DNA from: a virus
Reading direction: 5' to 3' (one strand)
IMG/VR virus record: IMGVR_UViG_3300027759_000192
Coordinates: 1-38,693 of that record
Length of the DNA stretch: 38,693 nucleotides
Under the pieces are notes generated by a model. The model searched no databases, was not told the DNA's origin, and saw nothing but the letters and a program-made list of their open reading frames with translations. Both the position numbers and the translations under genes were made by a program. Each line of letters starts with the position of its first letter. The first letter of the stretch is position 1. Below are positions 13,230 to 21,713 of the stretch, one piece after another.

Positions 13230-13500
13230 TGGTTTTCCTTCCGTATGTACATGCCACCCGGGAGCCCAAGGAAGGGAATAACCAAAGCCCCCGAGTGACA
13301 AAAGAAACATTAACACACAGGTTGCAAAAGTTTGGGCAAGGGTATACCTTGTTCGAACAACAACTGGCTAGTCGCATGTGTGTGCTTCCGTCGCAGGAGG
13401 TGGGCAGTAAACAGGGGAACCTGGGTAGTCAGCCATGTCGTGTGGCTGTGCGCTGTGAATTGTTTAGGGAGTCGGACTGTGGCAACCCGACGGGGGGCAC
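13230..13500. promoter_or_regulatory. Intergenic control region with adjacent palindromes
   Basis: No convincing gene is seen. Two perfect palindromes abut: GGTATACC (13341-13348) and TTGTTCGAACAA (13349-13360), an operator-like arrangement. CAGCCA/TGGCTG (13430-13435/13443-13448) and GTCGG/CCGAC (13471-13475/13487-13491) are hairpins, the latter close behind the lysis genes and possibly part of a terminator, though no uridine run follows. The region separates the lysis cassette from the regulatory/recombination operon, so a promoter for the latter is expected here. I cannot place its -10/-35 boxes with confidence. Confidence 0.5.
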
Positions 13501-13731
13501 TCAGATCTTTCTGTTGTGATCCTCAATGTGCTTGTCCAACTTACCCTCCGTACGGATGACGGACTTGTGCATGTACTTGAGCATCCCCATCACCACGTCG
13601 TGATCTCTAGCGTTCTCTTTGCGGAACTTTTGCACAAGCATAGTTAGCAAACTAAAAGCACCAGTAACAGCAGCAGCGAGAACGACAGCGATCCCAGAAT
13701 CCACAAGGTTATGCCTTGGCCTCGAAGTCAA
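13501..13731 (-). CDS. Small membrane protein, holin-like (DUF2746-like layout)
   Basis: 76 aa with one strong transmembrane segment (about 12-32, GIAVVLAAAVTGAFSLLTML) and a charged C-terminal tail that could form a coiled coil. The layout is like the DUF2746 proteins found beside actinophage lysins, which are considered holin-associated. It overlaps the endolysin gene by 23 nt and is the last gene of the lysis cassette. Together with two other small membrane proteins upstream it may form or regulate the membrane lesion that releases the endolysin. Assignment is by topology and place. Confidence 0.75.
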   Translation of the reverse strand: MTSRPRHNLVDSGIAVVLAAAVTGAFSLLTMLVQKFRKENARDHDVVMGMLKYMHKSVIRTEGKLDKHIEDHNRKI

Positions 13732-14248
13732 GGACAGCTTGCGATGGTGTGCTGTCTACCCAGCGGATGTGCCATGGTTCTTCAGGCACAACTTCCCAAG
13801 AGAATCCAAAGGTTGCAATGTTGAGCTTCATCCACTCAAGTATCTTGCCATTAGCGTTAGCAACATCGACAGCAATGCCAAGCATATGACGCGAACATTT
13901 GTTCGGATCATCCTCAGGTGCTGCAAGAGGAGCGTTGCCTGGCTTAAGGAACCACTTCTTGCCTTTGTATGTGCGTGTCTTGCCAGTACCAGTGTCGGTC
14001 TCACTGTAGCGTTGCAAGAATCCTTTGAGCTGCTGGTCGATGCTGCGGAATGTGTCACCGTTGGAAGTGGGTTTGATAACCACTCCATCTTCCTTTGCCT
14101 TTGCTACTAGTGCCTCGAAAGCACGGGCAGCACAATGGTGCATCTGTCCACCTGTGGATAACTTGCGCAGCATGGCCGGAGTTATCTCGCTTGGTTTCTT
14201 TCCTTTGATGTGCTCGCAGTACTTGATCGGTACTATCGGTAACGACAT
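13709..14248 (-). CDS. Endolysin, M15 (VanY-type) peptidase
   Basis: 179-aa zinc peptidase predicted to cut the peptide stems of the cell wall. Zinc and catalytic motifs are clear: SRHMLGIAVD (119-128, ligands H121 and D128) and EEPWHIRW (156-163, base E157 and ligand H160); the TFRS arginine lies upstream. There is no signal peptide, so it needs a holin. Its start overlaps the preceding holin-like gene's stop as TAATG, and its own end overlaps the 76-aa membrane gene. It has no separate wall-binding domain, though residues 1-60 could contribute binding. Confidence 0.92.
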   Translation of the reverse strand: MSLPIVPIKYCEHIKGKKPSEITPAMLRKLSTGGQMHHCAARAFEALVAKAKEDGVVIKPTSNGDTFRSIDQQLKGFLQRYSETDTGTGKTRTYKGKKWFLKPGNAPLAAPEDDPNKCSRHMLGIAVDVANANGKILEWMKLNIATFGFSWEVVPEEPWHIRWVDSTPSQAVLDFEAKA

Positions 14249-14499
14249 TACTCAGCTGCTGCTTCAGGCTGTGGCTTTACTGCACCAGTGAACGCAAGTT
14301 CAATTTCTTCTTTGGTGAGTGAACCGTCAACGCTGAAGCGGAGGAGCTTTTCGATTACTTGGGCGCATGCCATGATTCCGGCTAAAGCCGCAGACTTCCA
14401 GAGCTGAACACCAATCAGTGCACCACCGGCAACAGCTGCTAACGCTGATGAACCGAACAATGCGAAGATACGGAAGATGATGTTTTGAAGCTTTGCCAT
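14248..14499 (-). CDS. Probable holin, 83 aa
   Basis: Two hydrophobic segments (about 8-28 and 33-50) separated by a short Gly-rich turn, then a charged, Glu/Pro-rich C-terminal tail (TKEEIELAFTGAVKPQPE). Size, topology and direct coupling (TAATG) to the endolysin fit a holin that opens the membrane at lysis time. It follows a 53-aa membrane protein gene by 2 nt. Which of the three small membrane proteins here is the holin and which the regulator cannot be told from sequence. Confidence 0.82.
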   Translation of the reverse strand: MAKLQNIIFRIFALFGSSALAAVAGGALIGVQLWKSAALAGIMACAQVIEKLLRFSVDGSLTKEEIELAFTGAVKPQPEAAAE

Positions 14500-14501
14500 G
14501 G

Positions 14502-14663
14502 TTAGTCTTTCTTACTGAGTGTGAGTACCGAATGCAATATCAATGTTACACCAGTAATCCATACAGCCTGTCGCAAAGTAGGGCCGGACAGGGTGATTAG
14601 AACCATGCCCGTACCAGCGTACGTCCAGGAGTTATCAGCTAGGTAATCAAAGATCTTTCTCAT
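14502..14663 (-). CDS. Small membrane protein, 53 aa
   Basis: Short frame beginning [19 protein letters not shown] with one or two membrane segments (about 15-29 and 33-48) and a basic C-terminus (LTLSKKD). Its ATG overlaps the stop of the mucin-like gene as TAATG and it ends just before the holin ATG, so it fills the gap exactly. Together with the 83-aa and 76-aa proteins it makes three small membrane proteins around one endolysin. It may be a second holin, an antiholin or a phage membrane protein of other function. Confidence 0.75.
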   Translation of the reverse strand: MRKIFDYLADNSWTYAGTGMVLITLSGPTLRQAVWITGVTLILHSVLTLSKKD

Positions 14664-16078
14664 TAACGTTTAATTCTAGTACCTGCCGCTGCGAGGGTTA
14701 TCCCTATTCCTACAGCGATGAGAGTTCGCCTTTGTCCTACTGGGATATTGGATCCAAGCGGGACATAGGTGTCAAGTGCACTCTTGAAGATGTCAATCTT
14801 GTCCTCAAAACTAGACCGCACTTCAGCCGAGGCATCCTGAACCGCAGCAATAAGTTCCTCGGTCTGCGCGTCAGTTAGCTCTGCAACATCTAATGCTTCG
14901 AAGATCTGGTCTGCCTGTTCACTGCTAATTACAGCAAGCACTTCGGGAGATGTAGCAAGTGCAACAGCCTGTGCCTGGGTTGGTTCTTCAGCAAGGATTT
15001 GATCAACCACCTGTGTGACCTGATCTGGGGTTAACTGTGCAAGAGCTTCTACAAGGGCCTCTACGGTTGTGGCCTCCTCAAGTATGGATACAACTTCTTC
15101 ATCGCTTAAGGGGGCATCTGGAAGCGTCTCAGGGGTTGTGTCAACCACCTCTGGCTCGGTAGTCTCAGGGTATGTTTCTTCTGGACTTGGCTCAGTTGTC
15201 GTGGTTGTTTCTTCGGGAGGCGTCTCCTCTTGGATGGGCTCCTCTGCTACTGTCGTTGTGGTGCCTGTCTCGGTTATCTCAGGCTCTTCAGGAACGTAAG
15301 GCTCAGTCGGTTCTGGCTCGTATATTTGGGGAGGTTCAGTAGATGTTGACGTTTCTGGCGGTAGTGTCGTGGTCGGCACTGATACTGACGATGTTGTTTG
15401 CGGTACGGAAGAAGAACTAGTTGAGCTCTCCGGTAAAACCACCGTTGTACTTGTCGTTGTAGTACTTGTCGTCGACGAGGTTGTACTGGTCGTACTTGTA
15501 GTCGTTGATGTAGACGAGGTTGAGGTTTCTGGAACTGTCGTAGTAGTCGGGACTGTGGCAGGGACAGTCGTTGGCGGAACAGTAGTAGTACTTGTTGTCG
15601 TCGACGTCGTGGATGTGGTTATAGATGCCCATAAAGATAGGTTAGCAATAGTTAGGTGACCAGGGGCACAACAGGTGTCAATCGAATACTGCCGGAACGT
15701 GAAGATGTCGCCCTCTTGGACCGATACAGACAGATCGCCTGTCGCATTGTTCTGTTGTGTAAGCAAGGTGTATGTGCCGTTTATTCCGTATTGTGGTGGG
15801 TCATACACCCAACCATCAGTTGTCTGGTACGACCAGGTGAAATCTATTGTGTCTACATCTGCGGGAATTGTGGTTTCAATCTTGACCCAATGCGCTTGAC
15901 CAGAGCAACCGTTGCCATCAGGACCATGCAAGATGATGGTGTTATCTACAACCTCAATTGAACCACCACAGTTTTGTGACTGGCTGAATGTCCAGTTGCC
16001 CAGCACATCTGCCTTAGCAGGTCTAGCGAATAGTGCAAACCCGATAGCAGGGACAAGTATCAGCCATTTGCTACGCAA
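14663..16078 (-). CDS. Membrane-anchored, mucin-like surface protein
   Basis: 471 aa, starting from a TTG at 16078 that overlaps the stop of the upstream fibre gene. Domains: signal peptide 1-23 (cleavage after AKA); a beta-sandwich-like ectodomain with paired cysteines (24-150); a Thr/Ser-rich stretch (about 150-235); a Pro/Glu/Thr-rich acidic stretch (236-320); a helical Glu/Ala/Gln segment (320-440); a C-terminal transmembrane helix (about 449-467) and a basic end (RIKR). This is the architecture of a type I surface protein, probably O-glycosylatable, rather than of a virion component. It lies between fibre and lysis genes. Possible roles are receptor masking or superinfection exclusion, a lysis-associated envelope protein, or a fibre-associated adhesin. 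The Thr-rich style resembles actinobacterial surface proteins, so host origin is plausible. Confidence 0.82.
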   Translation of the reverse strand: MRSKWLILVPAIGFALFARPAKADVLGNWTFSQSQNCGGSIEVVDNTIILHGPDGNGCSGQAHWVKIETTIPADVDTIDFTWSYQTTDGWVYDPPQYGINGTYTLLTQQNNATGDLSVSVQEGDIFTFRQYSIDTCCAPGHLTIANLSLWASITTSTTSTTTSTTTVPPTTVPATVPTTTTVPETSTSSTSTTTSTTSTTSSTTSTTTTSTTVVLPESSTSSSSVPQTTSSVSVPTTTLPPETSTSTEPPQIYEPEPTEPYVPEEPEITETGTTTTVAEEPIQEETPPEETTTTTEPSPEETYPETTEPEVVDTTPETLPDAPLSDEEVVSILEEATTVEALVEALAQLTPDQVTQVVDQILAEEPTQAQAVALATSPEVLAVISSEQADQIFEALDVAELTDAQTEELIAAVQDASAEVRSSFEDKIDIFKSALDTYVPLGSNIPVGQRRTLIAVGIGITLAAAGTRIKR

Positions 16079-17003
16079 TTGTGAATGAACCTGATGCGCT
16101 CCACTTGTACACCGTGTAAGAACCAGTTGTACTTGTAGTAGGACTTCCAGTTGTCGCGCTAATGCGTGAAGTATCCGAAGTCAACAGTTTCAAATAAGCA
16201 ACGCCTGAACCACCCGAACCACCTGGGGATGGGTTTCCACCGCCACCACCAACACCAGCGTCACCCGTGTTTGCTGCAGCCGTTTGACCAGTAGCAGGCG
16301 CAGATGTCCCACCGCGACCAAACGTTAAAGATGTTCCAGTAAATGATGTGGTGTAACCACCAGTCCAAGTATTGCTTGTTGCAAATGTTCCAGTTGTTCC
16401 ATTGGATGTTGAACCACTACCGCCGACTCCAGCAGTACCAGATGGGTAACCGTTTGTTGCACCACCACCACCGTCAGCAGTTACGACAACAGAAGATGAT
16501 GGGTTGAGAACTCTGGATAGTCCACCAGCGTTGGCAGGGCTGAATGCACCGCCACTTCCAAGCGCACCGACAGTGACGGTGTATGTTCCACCAACGGATG
16601 CAGCAGAAGCAGAAATACTGATTCCACCGCCACCACCACCAGGCGCAGATGCAGCAACAGAGCCATTGTTAAATCCAACTGGACCACCACCGCCACCACC
16701 AACAACCATCAACTCAATGGTTGGGTAAGCCAACGCAGAACCAGTAACCGTTCCAGTGGCAGACTCATAACCACTACGAGTAGTTGTAATCGTTACTGTC
16801 GCCGATGCACCAGCAGATAGCCCAGACTGCGTAATAGTGCTAGTAGAAAGAGAAACAGAACCAGCAGTAGTTGTAGCCGAATACGTGTAAGCAGCGTCAT
16901 AGTTTGTAATCGTTGCAGACCAACCACCAACCGCACTAGTAGCCGAACCCATCGTGGGTGCTACACCGCTATAAGTCCCACCAACAGCACCAAGAATCTG
17001 CAT
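16071..17003 (-). CDS. Glycine-rich tail fibre / adhesin
   Basis: 310 aa. The N-terminal ~95 residues look like an Ig-like or beta-sandwich domain ([20 protein letters not shown]). From [12 protein letters not shown] onwards runs a glycine-rich domain with repeated Gly clusters (about residues 100-270), the pattern of phage adhesins that pack as polyglycine-II sandwiches. A short C-terminal beta segment ends the chain. Such domains bind host surface receptors and vary quickly. It follows the 274-aa fibre gene by 2 nt and is followed by the surface-anchored mucin-like gene. Confidence 0.82.
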   Translation of the reverse strand: MQILGAVGGTYSGVAPTMGSATSAVGGWSATITNYDAAYTYSATTTAGSVSLSTSTITQSGLSAGASATVTITTTRSGYESATGTVTGSALAYPTIELMVVGGGGGGPVGFNNGSVAASAPGGGGGGISISASAASVGGTYTVTVGALGSGGAFSPANAGGLSRVLNPSSSVVVTADGGGGATNGYPSGTAGVGGSGSTSNGTTGTFATSNTWTGGYTTSFTGTSLTFGRGGTSAPATGQTAAANTGDAGVGGGGGNPSPGGSGGSGVAYLKLLTSDTSRISATTGSPTTSTTGSYTVYKWSASGSFTIA

Positions 17004-17005
17004 AA

Positions 17006-17830
17006 CTATGCAACAACGTTGCCGAGAACGACAAACTCATTACTGGCAATACAAATCACCGTAGCCATTGCGTACTGTGCGCGAGTCTTTAGACGCGAAG
17101 ATTCACTACGCAAAGTTACGCTTGGACCAGCGATAGTTACCTGACCTGCACCAGTTTGCAGAATGTTGATTTGGTCGCCAACAGAAAACACTGATGCAGG
17201 AATAGTCACCGTGGTAGTAGCACTGAAAGTAACAACACGATTAGCGTCACCTACAACGAGCGTGTATGCGCTAGTCGTACCAGCGTTGATAGAGATACCG
17301 TCAAGTTCAGCAGAACCAACAGCGCGGTCAGCAATCTTTGCTTTTGTCACTGAGTCTGTAGCCAAACCAGCAGCAGGAATCTGTTTCCAAGCAACACCAT
17401 TAGTTGCTGTAGAGTCAGCTAGCAAAGCATAATCGTTGGTTCCAACAGCCAAACGGTTTAGTGTTGAGCCGTCAGTAACAAGAACATCGCCCTTGGTGGA
17501 AAGTGCTGAAGCTACAGCATTGGCCTGATCTGCATCAACAGCCGTGAACACTGGGTAGCAGGTTGCACCAGCTGCGTGTGATGCAGCAGTTGTTCCGTCT
17601 ACGCCACGAGTAATGGTTGATAGAGATCCGCTTGAGCGAGAACCAACAAGAACTTTTTCCTCCGTGCTTAGGCCCGGATCAATAACCATGAAGAAAGAAC
17701 CACCGGCAGTTGAAGGCCAAGCTGTTACAACTCCGCTTAATGTGCAGGTTGTATCACCAGATGTAATCGAGGACGTGAGTGTGCAGGCAGTTGATGCTCC
17801 CGAATACGATCTCCTAGTTGCGTATGGCAT
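17006..17830 (-). CDS. Tail fibre / minor structural protein, 274 aa
   Basis: AGGAGAG precedes the ATG at 17830. The N-terminal ~110 residues are beta-rich and contain [16 protein letters not shown], a motif also present in the 295-aa connector-like protein (19705-20592). The middle has repeat-like fibre segments ([21 protein letters not shown]). The C-terminal part ([24 protein letters not shown]) is typical of phage fibre domains. It sits in the tail gene run, after the 620-aa protein. A structural tail role is likely; receptor binding is inference. Confidence 0.8.
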   Translation of the reverse strand: MPYATRRSYSGASTACTLTSSITSGDTTCTLSGVVTAWPSTAGGSFFMVIDPGLSTEEKVLVGSRSSGSLSTITRGVDGTTAASHAAGATCYPVFTAVDADQANAVASALSTKGDVLVTDGSTLNRLAVGTNDYALLADSTATNGVAWKQIPAAGLATDSVTKAKIADRAVGSAELDGISINAGTTSAYTLVVGDANRVVTFSATTTVTIPASVFSVGDQINILQTGAGQVTIAGPSVTLRSESSRLKTRAQYAMATVICIASNEFVVLGNVVA

Positions 17831-17838
17831 TTACTCTC

Positions 17839-19701
17839 CTAATCCTGTACCGATCTCATTGTAACAATGCAGGTTCCTTCTAGGTCCCAGTTTTGATAGT
17901 AGCCATCGACCACCTGGAATTCCAGATCTTCAACAACCACTGAAAATGTCTCGGTATTTTCTTGATAGTTTACCACGATTGGGTTTGTCACTAGATTTCT
18001 CAATGATTGCAATTCTGATTCAACGTCAAAGTAATGCTCGGATCCATGATTATCAATGATCTTATGGTGCATAAGTATTGGAACACGAAATACCTGGCTG
18101 CGGGCCGGGGAGGCATAGGCACGAGCCATCCATCGGGTGACAGTTGGGCCTGTGGTTGCTGTTGCCCTAGCTAAAACAATCTTAAACTTTGCTTCAATAA
18201 ATTTTGACTGAGGTCCAGTTGACACCATCTCGGTGGATGATTGCTGCTCATGGGGAGACATTGCCACATACGAAGCGGAGTCACTAGAAATTGATGGTGT
18301 AACCGTTCCGGCAAGAGGGGTAGTTCTGATGTCAAACTTAGCCACAAACTTGCGGTCGGGGATACCCCAACGGTATGTCCCGGTGATTATCTCTCCGGTC
18401 TCAACCAAGTTTGCTGTGTCCTCTACATACACGCCATCTCCTGAAACAGAGAAGATCCTTTTGTTGTCGTATGTAATTACGTTGTTGACATTTGCTGTGG
18501 ACGTAAGCATCAGATCAGTTGCGTATGCCGGTGTGTTAGCTGAGGTAAACGAAGACAGGTCAATGCGACCAAGGCCGGTAGACACACCGTCATAGTTGGA
18601 CCAGTTAAACCATACGTATTTGTCGTCAGCCGTGAATGCGGTGACTCCTCCAGACACAGGGATTAGTGAGCCAGAGGTAAGGTTCGAGTCGGCGTCAGAT
18701 GTTGCATAGCGGACACCTTTGCTTGTTCCGATGAACACGCCACCAAGGTATCCAAAGACAGTGTTTGGTATTTCTCCAGCTGGGAACTCAAGAGCCACGA
18801 CCGGGGTATCTAGAACACCAGTGCTTGCAATGGTTATCTTGTAGATTGCACCGCGGTCTCCGCTGTATCCAGCTGCGTAGATTGCGTTCTGTCCAGCAGC
18901 AAAGCTTGTCCAGTTCCATGTTGTTAGCGGATGTGTGTAATTAGCGGCACCAACGTTTCCTGATGGGCTGTAATGAAGGAGTCTTGCATTCCCTGCAGCA
19001 GTATTTCCGGACACCATTACGTATCCTTTTACGAAGTCGACATAATAAAACTCATCACCGTATGCAAGGTTTGCTGCAGTTTGGGTATCATCAATCTTCC
19101 ACAAACCATGAGTATTGGCTGTTCCCTCGTAAGTCAAGTAAATGTTGCTTCCATCAGAAGCCATGTCACGAGGAGTGTGACCAGCTGGTAGACCGGTTAT
19201 AGGGGTCCAAGTTGGAGAGGAAGCAAACGGATTTGATGAATACCTCACAGCCGTACCGTCAGATACGTACACCTTGCCGTCAGCGACATGCAATCCAAGG
19301 TTGGTATTAGCCGAGTTAAGAGATTCTTTTACCTTGTTGAGAAGCTTGAGCTGCCCCTTGGTCCAAGGGTTAATGCCTTTGCTTGAGTAAAACCTGTAGT
19401 CCTGTGCCTCTGCAGTATCTGCATACAGCTGACCCGCACCTAGATGCCATGAGGTTTCACCACGACGCCACAAACCCTGCGGGTTAATAGCTGCCTCTCC
19501 TGGAGACGTTGACTGGTCAACCGAGTCACGTACGCGTGCCTCAAACCCACGTACAAATTGATTTGACTTTTGATCGACCAGGTATGGTCGTCCATCAATT
19601 GCTACTGGAAAAATATCTGGGACCAAGTTATTTAGTGACTTTCCTGTAAAGAATGGATGAGTGTTTACAAATGGTTCCGCAAACGTGAGCAGGCCAGCCA
19701 C
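17839..19701 (-). CDS. Large tail protein (possible beta-propeller), 620 aa
   Basis: Starts at a GTG (19701) just after the stop of the 295-aa gene. The first ~110 residues (TFAEPFVNTHPFFTGKSLNN) look like an assembly or attachment domain. Residues about 115-470 show repeated beta segments with blade-like units (VADGKVYVSDGTAVRYSS, FIGTSKGVRYATSDAD, VFGYLGGVFIG), suggesting a beta-propeller. The C-terminal part is a further beta-rich domain. In short-tailed phages the protein following the connector is often a tail tube or nozzle component, which would fit, but I cannot prove homology. Minor tail protein is a safe label. Confidence 0.8.
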   Translation of the reverse strand: MAGLLTFAEPFVNTHPFFTGKSLNNLVPDIFPVAIDGRPYLVDQKSNQFVRGFEARVRDSVDQSTSPGEAAINPQGLWRRGETSWHLGAGQLYADTAEAQDYRFYSSKGINPWTKGQLKLLNKVKESLNSANTNLGLHVADGKVYVSDGTAVRYSSNPFASSPTWTPITGLPAGHTPRDMASDGSNIYLTYEGTANTHGLWKIDDTQTAANLAYGDEFYYVDFVKGYVMVSGNTAAGNARLLHYSPSGNVGAANYTHPLTTWNWTSFAAGQNAIYAAGYSGDRGAIYKITIASTGVLDTPVVALEFPAGEIPNTVFGYLGGVFIGTSKGVRYATSDADSNLTSGSLIPVSGGVTAFTADDKYVWFNWSNYDGVSTGLGRIDLSSFTSANTPAYATDLMLTSTANVNNVITYDNKRIFSVSGDGVYVEDTANLVETGEIITGTYRWGIPDRKFVAKFDIRTTPLAGTVTPSISSDSASYVAMSPHEQQSSTEMVSTGPQSKFIEAKFKIVLARATATTGPTVTRWMARAYASPARSQVFRVPILMHHKIIDNHGSEHYFDVESELQSLRNLVTNPIVVNYQENTETFSVVVEDLEFQVVDGYYQNWDLEGTCIVTMRSVQD

Positions 19702-19704
19702 GGC

Positions 19705-20592
19705 TTACTCCCGTGTTAGGAACGTTGGGTACGACCTGGCCAAACGTGCAGCTTCGGCAATAATACGGTCCTTGCGAAGTTGCTTCAGGTTGGATATAGA
19801 AGCGGTAACTGCTCCAGCACCAACTTCTTCTGCTCTACGTGTGTCACCTTGTGACTCTGTAAAGTTGCGTTTAATTTCCCTTGGTGCCATCAGGCGAATC
19901 TGCGTACCTATAGTGATGATGTCTGTGATTGAATCTTGCACACCACATGTTGTATTGATATCAGTAGATTCACTGGTTGTACCGCTATATGCAGTTTTGT
20001 ATACAATCCTCAGTCTTCCGGGGAATACGTTTTGATCGAATTTAATCGCAAACCCTGACGTAAAATCATCAGTAGGAAGATCGCGAACAAGCTTTACTTT
20101 GCGCGCTACTGGGTAATCATCGTTTAGATACCTTACTGAAACTCCAATCAAGTCAATTACGCTAGTTGCACCAACCAGGTTGATCATTCTATCTGTACCG
20201 TTGTAGCTGTAATCAAGGGTCTTGACCTGAAACAAGCCGTGCATTGGTGAAGACAAGTCCATTAGTTCATCGTTAATTGCTTCAAGAACTTGAGCCCTAG
20301 GGAACCTTGGGCTGGCAGTAATTATTGCTCCAGCAGTGTGGGCTGCAGCTACCGTTCCGTTATATCCACGCTGGACTGTAAGAGTTTTTGTTGCAGCATC
20401 AGCTTCCCAAACATAAAACATCTCTGACTCAATCTCAAACACCTGACCAGCACGAAGAGACTCAAGTGCATACGTGGTTGTGACCGTCGTCGCAGATGAA
20501 TTGATGGTAGTGGCAAGCTTGTTGCGAGCCTCAACCGTTCCCGATAGTAGCTGGCGCAACGTCCTGTCAATAAGGGTTGCAGTAGTTGTCAT
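19705..20592 (-). CDS. Head-tail connector/adaptor-like structural protein, 295 aa
   Basis: Begins directly after the stop of the 40-aa gene (TAA then ATG). Residues about 45-90 carry a beta-hairpin module (EIESEMFYVWEADAAT, then VQRGYNGTVAAAHTAGA). This is followed by FPRAQVLEAINDELMDL, a helix of the kind seen in phage adaptor or connector proteins, and by a beta-rich core. The C-terminal ~50 residues are helical and basic (LKQLRKDRIIAEAARLARSY). A ring-forming connector or tail-tube protein between portal and tail is plausible. It could alternatively be a minor tail protein. Confidence 0.8.
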   Translation of the reverse strand: MTTTATLIDRTLRQLLSGTVEARNKLATTINSSATTVTTTYALESLRAGQVFEIESEMFYVWEADAATKTLTVQRGYNGTVAAAHTAGAIITASPRFPRAQVLEAINDELMDLSSPMHGLFQVKTLDYSYNGTDRMINLVGATSVIDLIGVSVRYLNDDYPVARKVKLVRDLPTDDFTSGFAIKFDQNVFPGRLRIVYKTAYSGTTSESTDINTTCGVQDSITDIITIGTQIRLMAPREIKRNFTESQGDTRRAEEVGAGAVTASISNLKQLRKDRIIAEAARLARSYPTFLTRE

Positions 20593-20715
20593 TTACTTCT
20601 TTTTCTTCATGGCTTTCTTTTTGCCGTATTCCATCATCTTGTCCTTCATGCCCTCTTTGCTTTCGTGCTTCTTCATAGCACCCTTGGACTTGTACTTTTC
20701 GCCTTTAGCTGACAT
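20593..20715 (-). CDS. Lysine-rich 40-aa protein
   Basis: A GGAG ribosome site precedes the ATG at 20715, and the stop abuts the next ATG. The product is dominated by Lys, Met, Glu and Gly (MSAKGEKYKSKGAMKKHESK at its start) and ends in a run of lysines. It belongs to a cluster of three short basic proteins (40, 83 and 52 aa) often found together in phage structural regions. Their charge suggests binding to DNA or acidic virion surfaces, but no function is known to me. Confidence 0.75.
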   Translation of the reverse strand: MSAKGEKYKSKGAMKKHESKEGMKDKMMEYGKKKAMKKKK

Positions 20716-20744
20716 GGCTTCTCCTGATTAGTTGTTATGAAATC

Positions 20745-20996
20745 TTACCATTTGACTTTGTTTGCCCAATAAGCCGCAGACATCTTGCCCTTTGCAATGT
20801 TCTTGGCGTGTCGAGCTTTGAATGCTTTGTTTCTTGCTGATCCATCAGGGGAACCCTGCACGCCTTGTTGACCAAATCGGATTAGCTTTACCTGCTCGCC
20901 AGACTTGGCAAGTACGGCATGTGACTTTGATGCACCCGGAGTCTTCTTTGGTTTGTTGTAACCAGCAAACTTCTCACCCCTGTATTCGATAGCCAT
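20745..20996 (-). CDS. Conserved small phage protein (DUF6321-like), 83 aa
   Basis: The sequence pattern YRGEKFAGYNKPKKTPG, SHAVLAKSGEQVKLIRFG and KARHAKNIAKGKMSAAYWA is one I recognise from phages of aquatic bacteria, in the DUF6321 type. Function is unknown. It is basic and compact, coupled to the 52-aa gene upstream by TAATG. Its conservation across distant marine and freshwater phages suggests a virion- or DNA-associated role and supports an aquatic origin. Confidence 0.85.
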   Translation of the reverse strand: MAIEYRGEKFAGYNKPKKTPGASKSHAVLAKSGEQVKLIRFGQQGVQGSPDGSARNKAFKARHAKNIAKGKMSAAYWANKVKW

Positions 20997-21154
20997 TACT
21001 TCTTCTTTTTCTTTTTAGCTGCTGCTGCTTGTTCTGACATACCAATAGCAATAGCTTGCTTGCGTGATGTGACCTTCTTGCCAGATGAGGACTTGAGTGT
21101 TCCACCCTTGAACTCATGCATTACTTTGCCCATCTTGTCTGTCTTCTTTTTCAT
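20996..21154 (-). CDS. Conserved small basic phage protein (DUF6496-like), 52 aa
   Basis: Pattern KMGKVMHEFKGGTLKSSSGK followed by VTSRKQAIAIGMSEQ and a lysine run, as in the DUF6496 family. I choose the ATG at 21154 because it overlaps the preceding stop as ATGA with GGAATAGGT upstream; a TTG at 21181 would lengthen it by nine residues. Function is unknown; it occurs beside the 83-aa protein in other phages too. Its positive charge suggests nucleic-acid or capsid-interior contact. Confidence 0.82.
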   Translation of the reverse strand: MKKKTDKMGKVMHEFKGGTLKSSSGKKVTSRKQAIAIGMSEQAAAAKKKKKK

Positions 21155-21420
21155 ATACCTATTCCAGTCTCGACTTGCCAACTATGTTCTGCTTTTTTCT
21201 CCACCTCAGCAGCACCATCGATGCGCTTTGGTTGTAGACCGTTTTGACGTAAGCGCTTGTAAGCTGGCATGTCCTTCTGCCAATTGCGCTCAGTCTTGTT
21301 AATACTGTCAACATTCTGACCACGAGTTGTAGTGGTGTTCATGCCCATGCGCACACCAGAAACACGGCAGGCAAAACAACCATCGACATCCAGGGTTGGG
21401 TGGGTCTGTTGGTGAATCAC
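21151..21420 (-). CDS. Hypothetical 89-aa protein with Cys-x-x-Cys motif
   Basis: Begins at a GTG that overlaps the previous stop as GTGA. The N-terminal segment HPTLDVDGCFACRVSGVRMG with its CxxC pair, followed by a helical NWQKDMPAYKRLRQNGLQPKR stretch split across the middle, resembles small actinophage structural-region proteins of unknown function. The two cysteines, with the histidines at the start, might bind a metal. Gene order places it between tail genes and the small basic proteins. Confidence 0.75.
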   Translation of the reverse strand: MIHQQTHPTLDVDGCFACRVSGVRMGMNTTTTRGQNVDSINKTERNWQKDMPAYKRLRQNGLQPKRIDGAAEVEKKAEHSWQVETGIGI

Positions 21421-21713
21421 GATATGTATGCTCCGTATCCTGCGGCTGTTAGGGATGCAGCTTCATCTGCTGTGATCGAATTCTCATGTCCACCATAGTA
21501 GACCTTTGAAACAATTGAGTAATCCGATGGCTGCCTATCGGTATACCCACCGGTACTAAGGAGGAATACGTTACGCCCACGACCAGATGCGCGTATAAAC
21601 GCGCCAAGCCGGTTAGCCATTCTTGATTCTTTTGATAAGTACAGTTCGTCCATGTACTCTCCAATTATTACCGGAACAACAAAGTCATCTGAAGGAGGAT
21701 TGAACGTTGGCAT
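21417..21713 (-). CDS. Small tail-associated protein sharing a C-terminal module with its neighbour
   Basis: 98 aa. The last ~45 residues (GGYTDRQPSDYSIVSKVYYG, then a stretch ending AGYGAYIS) match the end of the upstream 424-aa repeat protein in order: a Tyr-rich strand, GGH, an acidic helix and AGYG-Y-I. It appears to be a stand-alone copy of that module with a different N-terminal half (EYMDELYLSKESRMANRLGA). It starts by TAATG coupling to the 424-aa gene. A role in tail tip or receptor interaction is inferred from the pairing. Confidence 0.78.
   Translation of the reverse strand: MPTFNPPSDDFVVPVIIGEYMDELYLSKESRMANRLGAFIRASGRGRNVFLLSTGGYTDRQPSDYSIVSKVYYGGHENSITADEAASLTAAGYGAYIS

Noticed and set aside
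13349-13360. LexA/SOS box
   Set aside because: TTGTTCGAACAA lacks the 4-nt spacer between GAAC and GTTC half-sites expected for actinobacterial or Bacillus LexA boxes.
13368-13436. 22-codon minus-strand frame starting MADYPGSP
   Set aside because: No ribosome site and lies in a region of control palindromes; too short to support.
15069-15659. Long plus-strand Val/Ser-rich frames
   Set aside because: Antisense products of the Thr/Ser-rich repeat region of the mucin-like gene (reverse complement of ACN codons gives Val/Ser/Gly runs).
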